DNA of 64,000 nucleotides from Rugamonas sp. A1-17 (GTDB taxonomy: Bacteria > Pseudomonadota > Gammaproteobacteria > Burkholderiales > Burkholderiaceae_D), in assembly GCA_025548565.1 (NCBI GenBank), contig JAJLPB010000018.1:1-64000 (forward strand), written 5' to 3'. Both the position numbers and the translations under genes were made by a program. Each line of letters starts with the position of its first letter. Position 1 is the first letter of the stretch. Of this stretch, positions 53,401 through 60,677 are shown one piece after another. The notes beneath the pieces are model-generated. The model ran no database searches and was not told the DNA's origin. It saw only the letters and a program-made list of their open reading frames with translations.

Positions 53401-53556
53401 GAGCAACAGCGCCGGGAGGTGATGGGAGCACGCTTGTTGGGCGTCTACGGCCAGTGGCAAATGGCCAACAACGTGCGCCACCTGGTCGCCAAACGCCTGG
53501 TCGACCTAACGCACATGCTCGGCGAACTAGACACACGCAGCCGCAATTTTCATTGA
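50410..53556 (+). CDS. dnaE2: Error-prone DNA polymerase DnaE2, 1048 aa
   Basis: PHP domain at the N-terminus (AELQCVSHYTFLHGSSAPEQ; LTIADECTVAG), polymerase core with GRGSAANSAVCFCLGVTEVD and the catalytic Asp pair in PPDIDVDFEHQRREEVIQY, finger region SQHPGGFVIARTKLSRLVPV, and a C-terminal OB-fold (ARGCGLVTVRQRPGTAKGVV). Full length for DnaE2. It carries out damage-tolerant, mutagenic synthesis with ImuA and ImuB under LexA control. Such cassettes are usually chromosomal; a plasmid copy could raise mutation rates in new hosts, which is inference. Confidence 0.94.
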   Translation: MATTPSILPAYAELQCVSHYTFLHGSSAPEQLVERAAALGYHALTIADECTVAGVVKAHQAAKEAGLKLLIGSQMIVTPEDGSPPFKLLVLAMNKNGYGNLCELITVGRRRAEKGSYLIRPRDIAAPPPDRGELRGMPDCQLVLLPRYGEDAAVLERHAAWLLQNVPGRARIALTLHLRSRDEDHKQTVLAIASQLALPVVATGDVVMHVRSAKPLQDTMTAIRHGVPVARCGYRLASNAEQHLRSRVRLANLYARDMLDETVRVANLCTFSLDELRYEYPVEIVPEGHTPTSYLREQAYIGAHWRYPDGIPGSVQDLLERELQLIAELAYENYFLTVYDIVRFARVNKILCQGRGSAANSAVCFCLGVTEVDPARGTLLFERFISKERNEPPDIDVDFEHQRREEVIQYIYNKYGRTRAALTAVVTSYQPKSVLRDVGTALGVDLSIVDKVAKAAHGWGGRAELAERMVSCGLDPESDVAHKWAYLAERMMRFPRHMSQHPGGFVIARTKLSRLVPVENASMDDRTIIQWDKDDLDAVGLLKIDILALGMLSAMRRTLDLISELRGERFELRDIPHEDTATYDMICQADTVGVFQIESRGQMSMLPRLRPRTFYDLVIEVAIIRPGPIQGGMIHPYLRRRAGTDPVTYPSKEIEGVLSRTLGIPIFQEQVMQIAMVAAGFTAGEADQLRRAMAAWKRKGGLEKFEDRLMTGMAERGYSTEFAASIAAQIRGFSDYGFPESHAASFALLAYASSWLKCHEPAAFLCALLNSQPMGFYSPSQLVQDAQRHGVEVRPVDINISGWEAALEPSNLPQHAVRLGLNIITGMEREAAWRIEEARAATPFANLHDLGLRAGLDAAQLKLLASANALAAISGNRREAMWNAAGSTPDKGLLRAAHIPEDALQLPAPSEGEELVADYRHLSLTLGRHPLALLRKRLHAMRFMPAEVLNHYCDGQLARGCGLVTVRQRPGTAKGVVFITMEDETGNVNVIVWPSLVEQQRREVMGARLLGVYGQWQMANNVRHLVAKRLVDLTHMLGELDTRSRNFH

Positions 53557-53848
53557 ACCGTGGATTTGTCAACGCATCCAGCTCATCGCTCACAAACCTT
53601 CGTCCCGACATCCACTTTGCAGACGACCTCCACCACGCCTTGCCCACCAAGCCTACGCGCTGCGCTTGTCTTGCGCCCCAATTCGCTTCGCGAACCGGTC
53701 ACGCCTGCATTCAAGACGTTTACTGGTCATAAATTTTATCCGATCAAGAAACAAACCCACGCTTGATGGACAACATAAAGACGTTGCCCACAAGGTTATG
53801 CCATCCGGATCTCCAACTTCAACCCCGGCCGCGAAGCGGCCCAATCGA
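53557..53848. other. Gap between dnaE2 and the hairpin repeats
   Basis: About 290 bases. Short open frames here have no recognisable similarity and none has a good start. I see no terminator with a clear T-tract. It marks the junction between the mutasome cassette and the replication backbone. Confidence 0.45.
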
Positions 53849-53938
53849 GAGAAGCCAAGGAAAAGAGCCAGGCGACAGCGCCTGGCACAATCGGAGAAGC
53901 CAAGGAAAAGAGCCAGGCGACAGCGCCTGGCACAATCG
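53849..53938. repeat. Two exact 45-bp tandem repeats with a hairpin
   Basis: Units 53849-53893 and 53894-53938 are identical; a third begins at 53939 but runs only about 12 bases. Each contains GCCAGGCG-ACAG-CGCCTGGC, a perfect 8-bp stem with a 4-base loop. They lie just beyond the 3' end of the rep gene. Confidence 0.85.
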
Positions 53939-54010
53939 GAGAAGCCAAGGTCTTTGAAACCGGCCTCCGGCCGGCGTATCCAGTCGCTGCGCGAAAGGAA
54001 AAAAAGGGCC

Positions 54011-55537
54011 TCACGGCCCGGTTCTTATAACTGGTGAACCAAGGCGAACAGCTATTGGGTCCCCCACTTGCATATATACGGACGAACATGAACGCTTTTG
54101 ATCTGCGCGGCTGGCCAGCAGGCGGGCTGCGGTGGCGGACACGCCGATGACGGCGCCAACTTCTGCCCAGGATTTGCCTTCCGAGCGCAGCGCCTGCGCT
54201 CGGAAACGCCGGCCTGCCGCCTCGGCCTCGTAGTCCTCCCTGGTGGACGCCCCGGCGCGTGCGCGCGACTGGCGCGCACGGATGGCGTCCCGGCGCCTCA
54301 CTTCGCTCTTGCTGATGATGGTGGTGAGCTGGGTTTCTTCTTCCGGGGTCACATCCAGCAGGGTGAGGAGGGTTTCGTTCTTGAACGCATAACGCGGGTC
54401 GACCTCGCGGCCGTTGAATTCGTGCTTCTCTCCCTTGAAGGCGGCACCGGCCCGAGCGACGACGCTGGCGACGCAGCTTTGGAGTTCCGCTGCCGACCAC
54501 CAAGGGGCGATCCTCCGCCCGATCGACTCGATCTCGTCGGCCAGGCGAGGAAATACCACCGCCTGCGACATCATGGCGGCGGCCAGGAACACCGGGATAT
54601 CGCGCTGCCCGTCCGGCGCGCCGGCGTGCCACCCCCGAATTTCCATCAGTTTGGTGATGTCGTTGAAACGGTCCCATGCCAACTGGCTGGGGATGAAGGG
54701 CCGAAGCCCGTTGGTGTTGCGCCTCTGGATCAAGGTCAGGCTGTTGCCGGTCGACGTTTCACGGCTAAGCGCGGCCTGCTTTTCCCGTTCGCGCTCGGCG
54801 CGCAGTACGCGCAACTCCTCGCGCGTCATCGGCAGCAGGTCGTCGGCCAGCATATCGAAAGAGTAGGTGGCGACCCCGTTGTCGACGCCGGCGCCGTGCG
54901 TCGGCGTCGTGTTCTGCCAGATCACCTCGACGCGCCGGCCGGACTTTTTGTGGGTGCTGCCGACAACCCGCAGCACCCTGGAAGGATCCTTGGCGCGCTT
55001 GTCGGCGCCAAAATCCATCAACTTCAGGCACAGCGTGTTCTGCACTAATTGCCACCGCGATAGGGCCTTTTTGGGGAGCGGAGCCTCCAGATACCATTTC
55101 GCATACATGCCCATGCCCGAGTCGATGATGACGCTGGGCGGAGGGATGCCGCGGTCTGCGCACGCCTCCCTGAGCTGCCAGGCGATGTTTTCTGGGCTGA
55201 ATCCGCGCAGGTGGTCGACATGGTAAATGTCGAGGTCGACCCAAAGCACGTTGACGCGCGCGAAGCTGGCCACCTTGCGGTTGGGCTTGGCAAATGAAGC
55301 CTGGGAAATGTAGGTGTCGGGCTCGCCGTCGAGCGATTTAAGGATCTCCGGCAGTCTGTCGAGCCGATAGCTGCGTTGTTGCCAGGCGCGAGGGCCATCC
55401 ACCTTCTTGGCAACGACAAAGAACCCGAATTTGTCCGGGAAGTGGTACGCCGACGTTTCGACGAACTCGGAATACCTGCGGTTGGTTCCGGCCACGGCGC
55501 TCAAGAGAGCACCCGCCTTTCGCATGCGCAGGGCCAT
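54011..55537 (-). CDS. Plasmid replication initiator with archaeo-eukaryotic primase-type domain, 508 aa
   Basis: The N-terminal half matches AEP-type Rep/primase proteins: VNVLWVDLDIYHVD carries the DxD metal-binding pair (D101, D103), SGMGMYAKWYLEAPL the second motif, and AKDPSRVLRVVGSTHKKSG the third. The C-terminal part ends in a helix-turn-helix-like segment (GKSWAEVGAVIGVSATAARL) that may bind the origin. Start at ATG 55537, with ATG 55525 possible. parB and parA lie upstream in the same direction and a candidate counter-transcript maps to its leader. The stop lies inside a GGGCC/GGCCC hairpin that may end transcription. It likely starts replication of this plasmid. Confidence 0.78.
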   Translation of the reverse strand: MALRMRKAGALLSAVAGTNRRYSEFVETSAYHFPDKFGFFVVAKKVDGPRAWQQRSYRLDRLPEILKSLDGEPDTYISQASFAKPNRKVASFARVNVLWVDLDIYHVDHLRGFSPENIAWQLREACADRGIPPPSVIIDSGMGMYAKWYLEAPLPKKALSRWQLVQNTLCLKLMDFGADKRAKDPSRVLRVVGSTHKKSGRRVEVIWQNTTPTHGAGVDNGVATYSFDMLADDLLPMTREELRVLRAEREREKQAALSRETSTGNSLTLIQRRNTNGLRPFIPSQLAWDRFNDITKLMEIRGWHAGAPDGQRDIPVFLAAAMMSQAVVFPRLADEIESIGRRIAPWWSAAELQSCVASVVARAGAAFKGEKHEFNGREVDPRYAFKNETLLTLLDVTPEEETQLTTIISKSEVRRRDAIRARQSRARAGASTREDYEAEAAGRRFRAQALRSEGKSWAEVGAVIGVSATAARLLASRADQKRSCSSVYMQVGDPIAVRLGSPVIRTGP

Positions 55538-55654
55538 CCGGTGCAGTGTCCACCGGACGCAGATCGGTCAATTTTAGGGGCGTACGAATACCCACCCCAA
55601 CCATGAATACTCATGCGGGCTCCATCGTGCTGGGAAAACGGCGTCAAAAATCCC

Positions 55655-55683
55655 TTGCACTGGTACAGCCACCGCACTAGAAT
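55655..55683 (+). promoter_or_regulatory. Strong sigma-70-type promoter facing away from rep
   Basis: TTGCAC (55655-55660), 17-base spacer, TAGAAT (55678-55683). It points rightwards, opposite to rep and parB. No coding gene follows; a terminator does. Confidence 0.65.
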
Positions 55684-55689
55684 CACGTC

Positions 55690-55762
55690 TGTTGAGGTAC
55701 GCAATTCATGGTTTGGCGCTTGCCAGAGCATTAGCAGAGGCCCGGTTCCCGCCGGGCCTTTT
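55690..55762 (+). ncRNA. Candidate small counter-transcribed RNA in the rep leader
   Basis: The promoter at 55655-55683 and the terminator at 55739-55762 bracket about 75 bases without an open frame. The RNA would be antisense to the leader of any rep message started upstream of about 55770. Antisense RNAs of this size and place control copy number in many plasmids. It is a prediction from promoter and terminator only. Confidence 0.4.
55739..55762 (+). terminator. Rho-independent terminator
   Basis: GGCCCGG (55739-55745) and CCGGGCC (55752-55758) form a GC-rich 7-bp stem with a 6-base loop, followed by TTTTGCTTTT. Confidence 0.75.
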
Positions 55763-55847
55763 GCTTTTCAGGGCGTCGAATTGTCAGTCGCTTCTGGTCA
55801 GATCGTCATCTCATATTCCTTTGTCGGTTTATCGACCTCGGTTATCT

Positions 55848-56996
55848 TTATTTCTTTCCCTCGGCAAGCCGCTGCAGCGCCGCCAGCACCTCGGGCAACG
55901 CCAACTCGGCATCGACTTCGCTATTGAATTCCAGACGCAGCACCTTCTTGGCGTGCTGCGCCTTGCAGTAGGTGGCGCGTCCTGACCTCACAGTTGTAGG
56001 CTCGGCCGGAGGTCGGGGCGGCGCGGCTGGCCGCAGCGCCCGTTTTGCTGTCGCTACCGCATCCGATTGCGACGCAGTTCCGGCCACGACCGCCCGGATT
56101 GCTTCCATGACCGATGCGGTATGGCCTTTGCCATGCAGCGCGGCCAGCTCGGCGGCCGCGCTGCGGCCGAGCTTGTCCTGGTGAGCATCGAGCAGCGCCA
56201 GCGCCTCCTTCGGCAGCTCGCCGAACACCATCAGGTTGGCGACGGTCGAGCGCGGCACGCCTGCATGCTTGGCGACGTCGGCAATTGTTGCAGCCGGATC
56301 TTCTAGTAGCAATTTCTTGAAACCAACATATTTCGCATAGTCGGTCAGGCTGTTGTGCAGCAGATTGGCGTAAAAAGCGTCCCGGTCCCCGTGCGCGTCC
56401 TCAGACATGTCCAGTACGGACGATATGGTCGGTCGGCCGCGGTCTTCGTGGTAGTCATAGCGGTTATGGCCGGAAACCATATCGAACCATCCGTCCGGTG
56501 TCGGCCGCAGCGTCACCGGCGTCAACATCTTGTTGTTGTCCAGGTTGGCGTACAGCGCCGCCTTTTCATCCGGTGTCAGGTAGCGTTGGCGGCCGGGGAT
56601 TTTGCGGATGCGGTTCATGGGTGCGTCGAACGGCTTGCCCACGTTGCGGGCAGCTTCGTCCAGCGACGCTTTCAGCGCCTCGATCTCCGCGCGGCTCGCG
56701 GCTTGCAGCTGCTCCAGCTCTTCGCGTAGCGCGGCGGATTCCACGTCCGTGCCGCCGGCAGCCGCTCTGGCGCCGGCTTCCGTCAGTTGTTGCTGCAGTT
56801 CGTCGATCTTCGCCTGGTATTTTTGCGCTTCGAGCCGGAACGCGCCCAGCTGGCCGGGCATGGTGACATTGCGCTGGCTGGCGATCGGCGTCGGCGGATG
56901 TTCGCTGACATTGCGTTCCAGATTGGCGGTCTGTCCCAACAGGCGCGCCGCCAGCTTGTTGACGCGTGGCGGCCGTTTCTCGTCTTTGTCGCTCAT
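55848..56996 (-). CDS. parB: ParB-type partition protein, 382 aa
   Basis: N-terminal basic segment, a coiled coil (about 50-115, EAQKYQAKIDELQQQLTEAG), then the ParB core: DGWFDMVSGHNRYDYHEDRG (box II-like), NLLHNSLTDYAKYVGFKKLL and the helix-turn-helix ADVAKHAGVPRSTVANLMVF. The GHNRY motif replaces the usual GERR, as in several plasmid ParB-like proteins. Its start overlaps the end of parA (ATGA-type overlap at 56993-56996), so they form one operon. It binds a centromere site, which I could not identify with certainty, and works with ParA in segregation. Confidence 0.88.
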   Translation of the reverse strand: MSDKDEKRPPRVNKLAARLLGQTANLERNVSEHPPTPIASQRNVTMPGQLGAFRLEAQKYQAKIDELQQQLTEAGARAAAGGTDVESAALREELEQLQAASRAEIEALKASLDEAARNVGKPFDAPMNRIRKIPGRQRYLTPDEKAALYANLDNNKMLTPVTLRPTPDGWFDMVSGHNRYDYHEDRGRPTISSVLDMSEDAHGDRDAFYANLLHNSLTDYAKYVGFKKLLLEDPAATIADVAKHAGVPRSTVANLMVFGELPKEALALLDAHQDKLGRSAAAELAALHGKGHTASVMEAIRAVVAGTASQSDAVATAKRALRPAAPPRPPAEPTTVRSGRATYCKAQHAKKVLRLEFNSEVDAELALPEVLAALQRLAEGKK

Positions 56997-58189
56997 GCGG
57001 CTTCCTTCATCTCACGGTGCGCCCAGCAGGTCTGCATCGCCATTTCGATTTCGGCGACGACGGCGTTGAACGCCTCCATTGCGCGGTTGTAGGTTCGCTG
57101 GCTGCCGTCGTAGCTTTCCAGGTCATAAATTGTCTTGAATTCGGCGTAGGCGTTTTTGACCAGATCGGTATCCGGAATTTCTGCGGTGCCGAGCAATTCG
57201 GGATAGGTTTGCTTGATCCAGGTCTTGACGATGTCGGTCATCGACACCGACGACTTCACCTTCGACAGGACGATCTTGATGAATTCGAATTCCTTGTTGA
57301 TCTGCTTGCTGTCGCGCATCGAATTGAACAATTCGGAAAACTGGCGGAAAAACTGTGTCGACGAAGCGTAATCGAGCGTTTCCGGCGGCAGTGGAATGAT
57401 CATGCCGTCGGCGGCCATGAAGCTGGCCAGCGCCAGGTACGACAGCGTCGGCGGCGTGTCGATGATGATGACGTCGTATTTCTCACGCAACGGCTGCATG
57501 GCTTTATTCAGTACGTCCCAGAACTGGAACGTAGGGTCGCCTGCCTGCTTGTTCGGCAGATAATAATCGGCGCCGAACAGGTCCGGCGACGACGGGATCA
57601 GGTCGATACCGTCCCAGTAACTGGGCTGGGATGCATACAACAGATCGGGTGCGTCTCCGTAGACGACGGGCATCACTGTCATCGCTTCGGTGATCTCGGC
57701 GTCAGGCACAAAGCCCATCAGGGTCGTGGTCGACGCCTGCGGATCGAGGTCGACCAGGCAAACGCTATGCCCCATCAAGGTTATCCCCTGCGAGACCGCG
57801 ACGGTTGTCGTGGTCTTCCCCACGCCGCCCTTAAAATTGCCGCAACAAATAACGATTCCGAGGGCACCCTCCGGGCGACGCTTGTATGGTCCGATTTGCC
57901 GTACAATCGCGCGCGCCTCCGCCAGTGTGAACATACGGCTCCTGCCGTTGCCCTTCACCTGGCCGGGCGGTATCACGCCCTTGCTGCACAGGTGGTTCAA
58001 CTGGGTGCGCTCGATGTTGCACAACTGCGCCAGGCGGGTGCCGGAAATCATCGGTGATGTTTTGCGTGGCCAGGGCGCAAGCAGGTCATCGCGAAGTTGC
58101 AGCAGCGTCGCTTCAGCCCTATCGGCGATGCGGATCAAGCCATCGATATCGATGACATTGCGTGCAGGCAGAATACGTTTTGCGGACAT
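56993..58189 (-). CDS. parA: ParA-type partition ATPase, 398 aa
   Basis: Type Ia ParA. An N-terminal MerR-like DNA-binding part (about 45-105, GTRLAQLCNIERTQLNHLCS then GRSRMFTLAEARAIVRQIG) suggests that it represses its own operon. The ATPase has the deviant Walker A GNFKGGVGKTTTTVAVSQG, Walker A' VCLVDLDPQASTTTLMGFV and Walker B YDVIIIDTPPTLSYLALASF. Length is normal for P1-like ParA. It drives movement of ParB-bound plasmid copies. A 16-base perfect palindrome lies 135 bases upstream. Confidence 0.92.
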   Translation of the reverse strand: MSAKRILPARNVIDIDGLIRIADRAEATLLQLRDDLLAPWPRKTSPMISGTRLAQLCNIERTQLNHLCSKGVIPPGQVKGNGRSRMFTLAEARAIVRQIGPYKRRPEGALGIVICCGNFKGGVGKTTTTVAVSQGITLMGHSVCLVDLDPQASTTTLMGFVPDAEITEAMTVMPVVYGDAPDLLYASQPSYWDGIDLIPSSPDLFGADYYLPNKQAGDPTFQFWDVLNKAMQPLREKYDVIIIDTPPTLSYLALASFMAADGMIIPLPPETLDYASSTQFFRQFSELFNSMRDSKQINKEFEFIKIVLSKVKSSVSMTDIVKTWIKQTYPELLGTAEIPDTDLVKNAYAEFKTIYDLESYDGSQRTYNRAMEAFNAVVAEIEMAMQTCWAHREMKEAA

Positions 58190-58740
58190 GCGGTTACCCT
58201 TGCGGTTGGTGGTTTTCGCCCACGCTGCCGCTTTTTCTTAAAAATCACAGAAAGCGGCAACGAGCACAGCGAGCGGATAATACCGTTTACATTGGAAAAG
58301 GTACATAAGTTTCCTTGGTTTACAAGCAAAATTTTGCTTAGAACAAGCCATTTCTCAAAAGTCGTTGTGTAAAAATGTAGCAACGGTGCCTTTTATGAAA
58401 TAGTCTTGGAAACGAAACAGAGGAACTGGCGTTATGCTTTCCGCTTTCAACCGAAAACCTATCGCATCTCTAATCGCGTCTATGAGATCCGGTTGGAGCC
58501 TGACGGCCGTGGGGTTTATGACCTACCAATCGAAGCCGGCACCGCTCAGTGATCCAACGAGCACCATGCTTTTCGCAGACCGGATCGACTGACCGCGTGA
58601 GCGACAAAAGACGATTTTTGCCCGGCAACGCTGCTGCCTGATTCTTGTCCATCTGTTCGCAGTTGCGCTTTACACCGCTCGCTGGGGACAGTCTGCTGTA
58701 GGGTTAGCACCGCCAAGCGCATGGCTGGTTGGGCACCCAA
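58190..58740. other. AT-richer intergenic region upstream of parA
   Basis: About 550 bases without a convincing gene. 58230-58440 is clearly richer in A and T than the surroundings and contains the 16-base palindrome at 58324-58339; it may hold the parA promoter, operator or centromere, or an origin. 58440-58740 shows only poor open frames. Confidence 0.5.
58324..58339. promoter_or_regulatory. Perfect palindrome upstream of parA
   Basis: AAGCAAAATTTTGCTT is a perfect 16-base palindrome in the AT-rich gap. It is a candidate binding site for ParA (auto-repression) or ParB. Confidence 0.45.
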
Positions 58741-58770
58741 GAAAAAGCCCCGCGAGCAGGCGGGGCTTTT
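58741..58770. terminator. Bidirectional Rho-independent terminator
   Basis: AAAAA-GCCCCGC-6-base loop-GCGGGGC-TTTTT; works in both directions. It lies 83 bases past the end of the KorA-like gene and may end that operon. Confidence 0.85.
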
Positions 58771-58852
58771 TCACTACATCCCATACAAACTTTAGGAGCG
58801 CATGGTTTCGGGAAGGGTAGCACGGGCGAGAACGTAAATCCATTGGTCCTAG

Positions 58853-59221
58853 TCATTCGAGCGCATGCTGAGCCGAGGCCAACGCTCTTGCAAGCTTAAC
58901 CATCGCCGCCTGTGTAGCACCGGCGTCCCGTTGGCCCGCCAGTGCGACCGCAAAACGCTCAAGCTCCACCGCCAGAGTGTGGGGTAATTCAAGTTCGGCC
59001 ATTATCCAGCCGCACTGCTCATGCTTCTTCGCGTATTCCTTGCGGATAGCCTCGACGGCCAGGTGCACGCGTTGTTTCGTGACGGCGTGTTCGCTGGCCA
59101 CCTCGGATAGCGCCCGTTGATCGACCAGCACGCGCTTGGCCATCAGCTGCGCGTCGGCTCCCATTTTGGTCTTGGAAGCAATTCGGACGAAGTCCTCCGC
59201 CGTAAGACGGGATAATTTCAT
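58853..59221 (-). CDS. KorA/TrfB-like plasmid transcription regulator, 122 aa
   Basis: Start ATG 59221 (MKLSRLTAEDFVRIASKTKM), one base after the upstream stop. The pattern LTAEDFVRIASKTKMGADAQ, then AKRVLVDQRALSEVASEHAV and TKQRVHLAVEAIRKEYAK matches the TrfB/KorA DNA-binding fold, which in IncP plasmids is a global repressor of replication, partition and transfer operons. The helix-turn-helix is SEVASEHAVTKQRVHLAVEA. The C-terminal 45 residues are a separate helical part. Together with the gene before it, it forms a two-gene operon close to parA. Operator sequence unknown; the palindrome at 59881 is one candidate. Confidence 0.75.
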   Translation of the reverse strand: MKLSRLTAEDFVRIASKTKMGADAQLMAKRVLVDQRALSEVASEHAVTKQRVHLAVEAIRKEYAKKHEQCGWIMAELELPHTLAVELERFAVALAGQRDAGATQAAMVKLARALASAQHALE

Positions 59222-59222
59222 G

Positions 59223-59699
59223 TCAGATTTCCAGGGTTGATCCGACACCGACACAGTCAGGCGCCGGCGCATGAATAGTAGTCACGCGACCGAAGTCGAA
59301 CAGCTCCTCGCGCAACTGGTATAAACACTCGCCCTTGATCGTTCTCTCGCGCTCGGCCACAGCCTCGGCGTCTTCTACCGGTTTGGTTTTGGGCGCAATC
59401 GGCAGCTTCATCACGGTCGCCTTCGGCCCACCGGGCGGCTCAGTGGCCACTCCATCCACCGGAGCCATCCCCTCTTGCTGACGCGCTGAGGCAGTTGTCG
59501 AACGCTGTGGCCGGGCGGAAGTGTCCGTTAGAGGTGCCTCCGCCTCGCAGGCCTGCTGTTCCGTCATGCTTCGAGTGTTGCGCAGAGAGTCGCGATCTAG
59601 CGTGTCAGCTGGATCCAGCTGCTCGCCCAGACTTATGGCGACGGCCGGCTTGCCGACCGCCATCTTAGCCACGTCCGAAGATTTGCTCAGATCGCGCAA
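59223..59699 (-). CDS. Hypothetical protein coupled to the KorA-like gene, 158 aa
   Basis: Mostly low-complexity: a long Thr/Pro/Glu-rich disordered middle (about 40-105), then a short charged helix-rich end (AVAERERTIKGECLYQLREE). No family recognised. The start is uncertain: TTG at 59699 directly follows an in-frame stop region, with ATG 59663 as alternative. Its stop is one base from the KorA-like start, so the two are made together. Possibly an anti-repressor or partner of the KorA-like protein. Confidence 0.5.
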   Translation of the reverse strand: MRDLSKSSDVAKMAVGKPAVAISLGEQLDPADTLDRDSLRNTRSMTEQQACEAEAPLTDTSARPQRSTTASARQQEGMAPVDGVATEPPGGPKATVMKLPIAPKTKPVEDAEAVAERERTIKGECLYQLREELFDFGRVTTIHAPAPDCVGVGSTLEI

Positions 59700-60179
59700 T
59701 GAAAATTTTTTTCATGACATAGTGCTCCTGTTTGATACCGGGCATCCAACTCAGTGATCGAATTACAAGCGGCTTCCTCTCGATAGCCGCTCCTTTATTC
59801 CCGCCGCGATTTCCGTGCCATACCGAGCTCCCGGCCGGTGCCGGAATACTCTTCGGCTGAGGTAAATATTATTGCAAAATCTATTGACCGTCAATAGCGA
59901 TGATGTTGTTCTCCGCCAAACCATGTTATGGGCCGGAGGCGGCTGGAACGTTTGGCGCATTGCCGCCTAAGCGCAGAAAACCGGCTAGCTTAATCGTGCT
60001 CATATGTCTGAATCGAAAGCTTCTACGCAGGGAAAGTTAAAACCAAATCGTGCCTTAACGCATGCTAGGAATTCAAAAACTGCTGTAGCAAGTCCAATTA
60101 TGGTATTTTGGAAACCGAGGCTATTGGCATTAATACCAAGTTTTGGTTTATTGCAATATATTGTCAAGGTGAATGTACG
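59700..60179. other. Gap between the KorA-like operon and the signalling genes
   Basis: About 480 bases without a supported gene. It contains the palindrome at 59881-59897. From about 60000 to 60179 the sequence is distinctly AT-richer and likely carries the promoter of the rightward genes. Confidence 0.45.
59881..59897. promoter_or_regulatory. Palindromic operator candidate
   Basis: CTATTGACCGTCAATAG is a perfect 8-1-8 inverted repeat between the KorA-like operon and the signalling genes. It is a candidate operator for the nearby regulator. Confidence 0.5.
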
Positions 60180-60677
60180 ATGCGGATCTTCAAACTCTTG
60201 GGATGCCTGTCTGTTGCAGCAGCGCTGGTCTGCGCAAACGCTACGGCCGAGCAAGCGGTGACGCTGGAGGTGATTGGCAACATCAAGACCTTCACCGATC
60301 CGGCGAAGCGGCTGTTTGTCCTGACGCCGGCGCACTTCCAGGCCCTCCCGCAATCCAGCATCACCACGGCGACATCGTGGACGCCGGTGGCCACTTTCTC
60401 GGGCGTGAGGATGGACGATCTGATCAAGGCCACGGGCGCACAAGGAAACTACGTGGAGATACATGCTCTGGACGACTACTCTGTGCGCATCTCCGTGTCG
60501 GACTTTCGCAAGTACGGCGTCATCATCGCTCGGTACATGAACGGACAGCCGCTCCCACGCAATGGTTTTGGGCCATACTTCATCATATACCCGAAAGACA
60601 AGTATCCTAGGGAATTGAGCACCCCCACGGCCGAGGCCAAGTTTGTCTGGCAGGTCAACCGAATTGAATTTAAATGA
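60180..60677 (+). CDS. Periplasmic oxidoreductase molybdopterin-binding-fold protein, 165 aa
   Basis: ATG 60180 starts a signal peptide (MRIFKLLGCLSVAAALVCAN ending ATA). The mature part resembles small secreted SUOX-fold proteins (Oxidored_molyb): SWTPVATFSGVRMDDLIKAT, GNYVEIHALDDYSVRISVSD, IIARYMNGQPLPRNGFGPYF and a final Trp-rich strand FVWQVNRIEF. The Cys that would bind the molybdenum in true sulfite oxidases is not present, so it may be a non-catalytic ligand-binding form. The stop overlaps the kinase start (ATGA), so it is probably the periplasmic sensor subunit of the kinase. Confidence 0.78.
   Translation: MRIFKLLGCLSVAAALVCANATAEQAVTLEVIGNIKTFTDPAKRLFVLTPAHFQALPQSSITTATSWTPVATFSGVRMDDLIKATGAQGNYVEIHALDDYSVRISVSDFRKYGVIIARYMNGQPLPRNGFGPYFIIYPKDKYPRELSTPTAEAKFVWQVNRIEFK

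Noticed and set aside
53849..53938. CRISPR array
   Set aside because: Only two full, directly adjoining 45-bp units without spacers; not a CRISPR.
55690..55762. tRNA-like gene
   Set aside because: Length is right, but no cloverleaf or anticodon stem could be formed; the strong terminal stem is followed by a T-tract, which fits a terminator.
58190..58440. P1-type parS site (ATTTCAC/TGAAAT boxes) upstream of parA
   Set aside because: No matching box arrangement was found, only a single palindrome of different sequence.
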